NCBI RefSeq assembly: GCF_024172165.1
Contig: NZ_JAMZEB010000002.1
Coordinates: forward strand, 10,328,501 to 10,392,500
DNA length: 64,000 nucleotides
DNA from: Nonomuraea thailandensis
GTDB taxonomy: Bacteria > Actinomycetota > Actinomycetes > Streptosporangiales > Streptosporangiaceae
Reading direction: 5' to 3'
Positions 61,788 through 64,000 of this stretch are shown here, one piece after another (the first letter of the stretch is position 1; each line of letters begins with the position of its first letter). Under the pieces are notes generated by a model. The model was not told where the DNA came from, made no database searches, and was given only the letters and a program-made list of their open reading frames with translations. Made by a program: the position numbers and the translations under genes.

Positions 61788-62947
61788 CCGAAGGTCACGT
61801 CCAGGAACCGGGGGCGGTAGATGGTGACGTCGCGGTAGTGGTCGGTGTTGACGAAGCTGTTGACGTTGTACGACACCACGAGCCCCGGGCCGTCGATGCC
61901 GGGGTGGGCGTGGGCGTTGTAGGTGAAGATGTTCCCGCTCGTCTCGGGCGTGGTGTGGACGTGCTGCTTGCCGCTGAACGGGCCGGCGGGGGAGCAGGAG
62001 GAGTAGGCCACGATGTTCGGGCTCAGCACCTCGGTCGTGTCATGGGTGATCAGCACGTAGCCGTCGCCGACCCGGCTGACGCTGTACTCGTTCGCCACCC
62101 CGCTCATCATCCGCGCGGAGTCGGCCTCGTCCGCCGACCAGGTGCCGTCGGCCTTGAGGTACTCCCACCGCCCCAGCAGGCTCTGCCCCTTGACCCTGGC
62201 GACGTGCATGTACTTGGGCGACCCGAGATCCTCGACCCCGTAGACGTAGGTGTAGCCCCCGTCCTTCAGGATCCCCGAGGCCCAGGCCACGCCGTGCCCG
62301 CTCGGCAGGTCGTGCACGCTGATCGGCCGTTCGAGCCGTCCCTGCGCGAACCTGGCCACCACGTTGCGATGCCAGCGCCAGTCCCACGCCCCCGTGCCGA
62401 AGCGCTCGTACTCCTGGTAGGTGACCTCGACCACCCCGCCGGCCAGCGTCGCGTCACCCGCCCAGTACCAGTGCTCGGCGTCGCGCGGCGGCATCACGGC
62501 CGTCGGCCTCCCGGCGGTGCCGTCGTGGATCGTGGACAGCCGCCCGTTGCGCTCGACGGCGAAGGAGTTGTTCAGGAAGACGGTCGTCCCGCCCTCCTCG
62601 ACCACCGGCGGCCTGGACCCGTCGGGGTTGACCTGGCCGAGGAAGGTGTCGGAGAACACCCAGAGCTCCTTGCCGCTGGGAAGTCTCAGCGAGTAGGTGC
62701 CGTCGGCCCCCGTCCAGTCGTCCAGGCGGCTGTTGTCGTTGCCGTAGGCGGTGAACAGGCTGGTCAGCCGCGCGTTGGTGGTGGCGCCCCGCACGGTGGG
62801 CGCGCACGCCGAGGCGGCCGTCGCGGCCTGCTGCTCCTGCGCGGCGGGCACCGGCCTGGGCGGGGCCGCCCAGACGGGTTGCGGCACGGCCGTGAAGCCG
62901 ACGAGGGCGATGGCGAGGGGCGCCAGGGCGGTGCGGAATCGCGTCAT
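61784..62947 (-). CDS. Exported DUF4185-type protein
   Basis: The product is 387 residues. A Sec signal peptide spans about 1-29. The mature domain resembles DUF4185, a five-bladed propeller related to glycosidases of GH43-like type: LWVFSDTFLGQVNPDG, EHWYWAGDATLAGG, VANEYSVSRVGDGYVL and FTYNAHAHPG. It might bind or cleave extracellular glycans. It starts at the ATG at 62945-62947, or at a GTG one codon upstream. It is the first gene of the minus-strand operon, with a copy of the GntR operator 34 bp upstream. Confidence 0.75.
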   Translation of the reverse strand: MTRFRTALAPLAIALVGFTAVPQPVWAAPPRPVPAAQEQQAATAASACAPTVRGATTNARLTSLFTAYGNDNSRLDDWTGADGTYSLRLPSGKELWVFSDTFLGQVNPDGSRPPVVEEGGTTVFLNNSFAVERNGRLSTIHDGTAGRPTAVMPPRDAEHWYWAGDATLAGGVVEVTYQEYERFGTGAWDWRWHRNVVARFAQGRLERPISVHDLPSGHGVAWASGILKDGGYTYVYGVEDLGSPKYMHVARVKGQSLLGRWEYLKADGTWSADEADSARMMSGVANEYSVSRVGDGYVLITHDTTEVLSPNIVAYSSCSPAGPFSGKQHVHTTPETSGNIFTYNAHAHPGIDGPGLVVSYNVNSFVNTDHYRDVTIYRPRFLDVTFG

Positions 62948-62980
62948 CACACGTCCTAGGGGAGGGGTTCCCTACAGTTC

Positions 62981-62997
62981 TAGTCATTAGATCACTT
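62981..62997. promoter_or_regulatory. Second copy of the GntR-type palindrome
   Basis: TAGTCATTAGATCACTT matches 15 of 17 bases of the palindrome at 49228-49244. It sits between the divergent DUF4185 operon and the ABC-F gene, nearer the former. The same regulator probably controls the minus-strand operon. Confidence 0.65.
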
Positions 62998-63069
62998 ACT
63001 GTCCAGGGCCCCCGTGAACGCGTGGAAATCCGGGTGACCGCATGGCGGGTCGCCCGTTAACCTGCCGGG

Positions 63070-64000
63070 ATGGGCCACGTTGAAGTAGGACATCTGACGT
63101 ACGTGCTGCCCGACGGGCGGCCCCTGCTCGACGACGTGTCCTTCCGGATCGGCGAAGGCGTCAAGGCGGCGCTCGTCGGGCCCAACGGCGCGGGCAAGAC
63201 CACGCTGATGCGCCTGGTCGCCGGCGACCTCCAGCCGGTCGAGGGCAGTGTGGCGAGCTCCGGCGGGCTGGGCGTGATGCGCCAGTTCATCGGCAGCGTG
63301 CGCGACGGCAGCAACGTGCGTGACCTGCTGCTCGGCGTGGCGCCGCCCGCCGTGCGGCAGGCGGCCGAGCGGCTCGACGCGGCCGAGCTGGCGATGATGG
63401 AGCGCGACGACGAGAAGACGCAGATGCGCTACGCGCAGGCCATCAGCGACTACACCGACGCCGGCGGTTACGACATCGAGGTGCTCTGGGACACCTGTAC
63501 GGTGGCCGCCCTTGGCGTGCCCTTCGAAAGGGTGAAATATCGGGACGTGTCGACGCTGTCGGGCGGCGAGCAGAAGCGCCTGGTGTTGGAGGCGCTGCTG
63601 CGCGGCCCCGACCAGACCCTGCTGCTCGACGAGCCCGACAACTACCTCGACGTCCCCGGCAAGGAGTGGCTGGAGCAGCAGCTCAAGGAGACCCCCAAGA
63701 CCGTGCTGCTGGTCAGCCACGACCGCCAGCTCCTGGCGAACGCCGCCGACCGCATCATCACCGTCGAGTCCGGCAACATCTGGATCCACGGCGGCGGCTT
63801 CGCCACGTACGCCGAGGCCCGCAAGGCCCGCAACGAGCGCCTCGACGAGCTGCGCAGGCGCTGGGACGAGGAGCACGCCAAGCTCAAGGCCCTGGTCAAC
63901 ATGCTGAAGAACAAGGCGCGCTACAACGACGGCATGGCCCCGGCCTACCACGCGGCCCAGACGCGGCTGCGCAAGTTCGAGGAGGCGGGGCCGCCCGAGG
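63070..64000 (+). CDS. ABC-F family ATPase, incomplete at right edge
   Basis: At least 310 residues are visible and the frame is open to the end of the window. The first ATPase domain has Walker A GPNGAGKTT, a linker, signature LSGGEQKR and Walker B LLLDEPDNYLD. There are no transmembrane helices. Residues about 245-280 are the basic inter-domain linker (ARKARNERLDELRRRWDEEHAK). ABC-F proteins act on ribosomes or antibiotic targets. The ATG at 63070 is followed by a typical domain. The second ATPase domain lies outside the window. Confidence 0.9.
   Translation, partial: MGHVEVGHLTYVLPDGRPLLDDVSFRIGEGVKAALVGPNGAGKTTLMRLVAGDLQPVEGSVASSGGLGVMRQFIGSVRDGSNVRDLLLGVAPPAVRQAAERLDAAELAMMERDDEKTQMRYAQAISDYTDAGGYDIEVLWDTCTVAALGVPFERVKYRDVSTLSGGEQKRLVLEALLRGPDQTLLLDEPDNYLDVPGKEWLEQQLKETPKTVLLVSHDRQLLANAADRIITVESGNIWIHGGGFATYAEARKARNERLDELRRRWDEEHAKLKALVNMLKNKARYNDGMAPAYHAAQTRLRKFEEAGPPE

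Overview
The window is high-GC DNA with GTG starts, ATGA/GTGA gene overlaps, a topA / MFS-thymidylate-kinase fusion / holB / RicT core block, chaplin-type cell-surface repeats, a DUF5703 gene and an ECF41-type sigma factor. This points to a filamentous actinomycete. A Streptosporangiaceae-like genome (Nonomuraea or a relative) fits best, but that is inference from gene content and not a database match. I see no CRISPR array, prophage or integrase.

Layout. 0-9.8 kb holds signalling and secreted enzymes: a DUF2795 protein, an anti-sigma-type ATPase, a WGR/beta-propeller protein, a divergent MFS exporter/Lrp pair, a secreted lipase, a PL8 polysaccharide lyase and a serine hydrolase. 9.8-14.0 kb is a decaying zone: an intact C39-peptidase ABC exporter with a 12-bp tandem repeat at its start codon, a truncated HlyD-like ORF, and broken PadR, ABC and alpha/beta-hydrolase genes. 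14.0-22.3 kb contains a flavin enzyme, a GAF-SpoIIE phosphatase, a RibD-like reductase and an operon of haloalkane dehalogenase, F420-type oxidoreductase, NmrA-like protein, DoxX protein and ECF41 sigma factor, preceded by a recognisable ECF41-type promoter. 22.3-30.2 kb holds secreted proteins, a relic of a helicase/phospholipase-D gene, tRNA-Leu(GAG), and a large protein with eight chaplin-like repeats. 30.2-42.6 kb is the conserved core (topA, metallophosphoesterase, XRE regulator, MFS-tmk, holB, sigma factor plus double FtsX-ECD membrane protein, ricT, tRNA-Thr). An inverted pair of perfect DnaA boxes follows holB, and an amplified 16-bp repeat lies where a peptidase-like gene has been reduced to its C-terminus. 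42.6-49.2 kb is mixed accessory DNA (AraC/RibD-like pair, methyltransferase, sulfatase, LLM oxidoreductase, APH relic, DUF305 lipoprotein).

49.2-63.0 kb is the most coherent accessory system. It has a GntR/FCD regulator, a sugar ABC importer without its own ATPase, a GH38 alpha-mannosidase, an enolase-superfamily sugar-acid dehydratase and an S10 carboxypeptidase on the plus strand. On the minus strand, facing it, are an SDR dehydrogenase, a DUF4432-type mutarotase-like protein and an exported DUF4185 protein. A 17-bp palindrome overlaps the regulator's promoter/start, and a 15/17 copy sits upstream of the far minus-strand operon, so the two arms probably form one regulon. My working model is uptake of an alpha-mannoside, intracellular cleavage, and oxidation plus dehydration of the sugar (an oxidative route through an aldonate). 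The substrate is inferred. The window ends inside an ABC-F ATPase gene.
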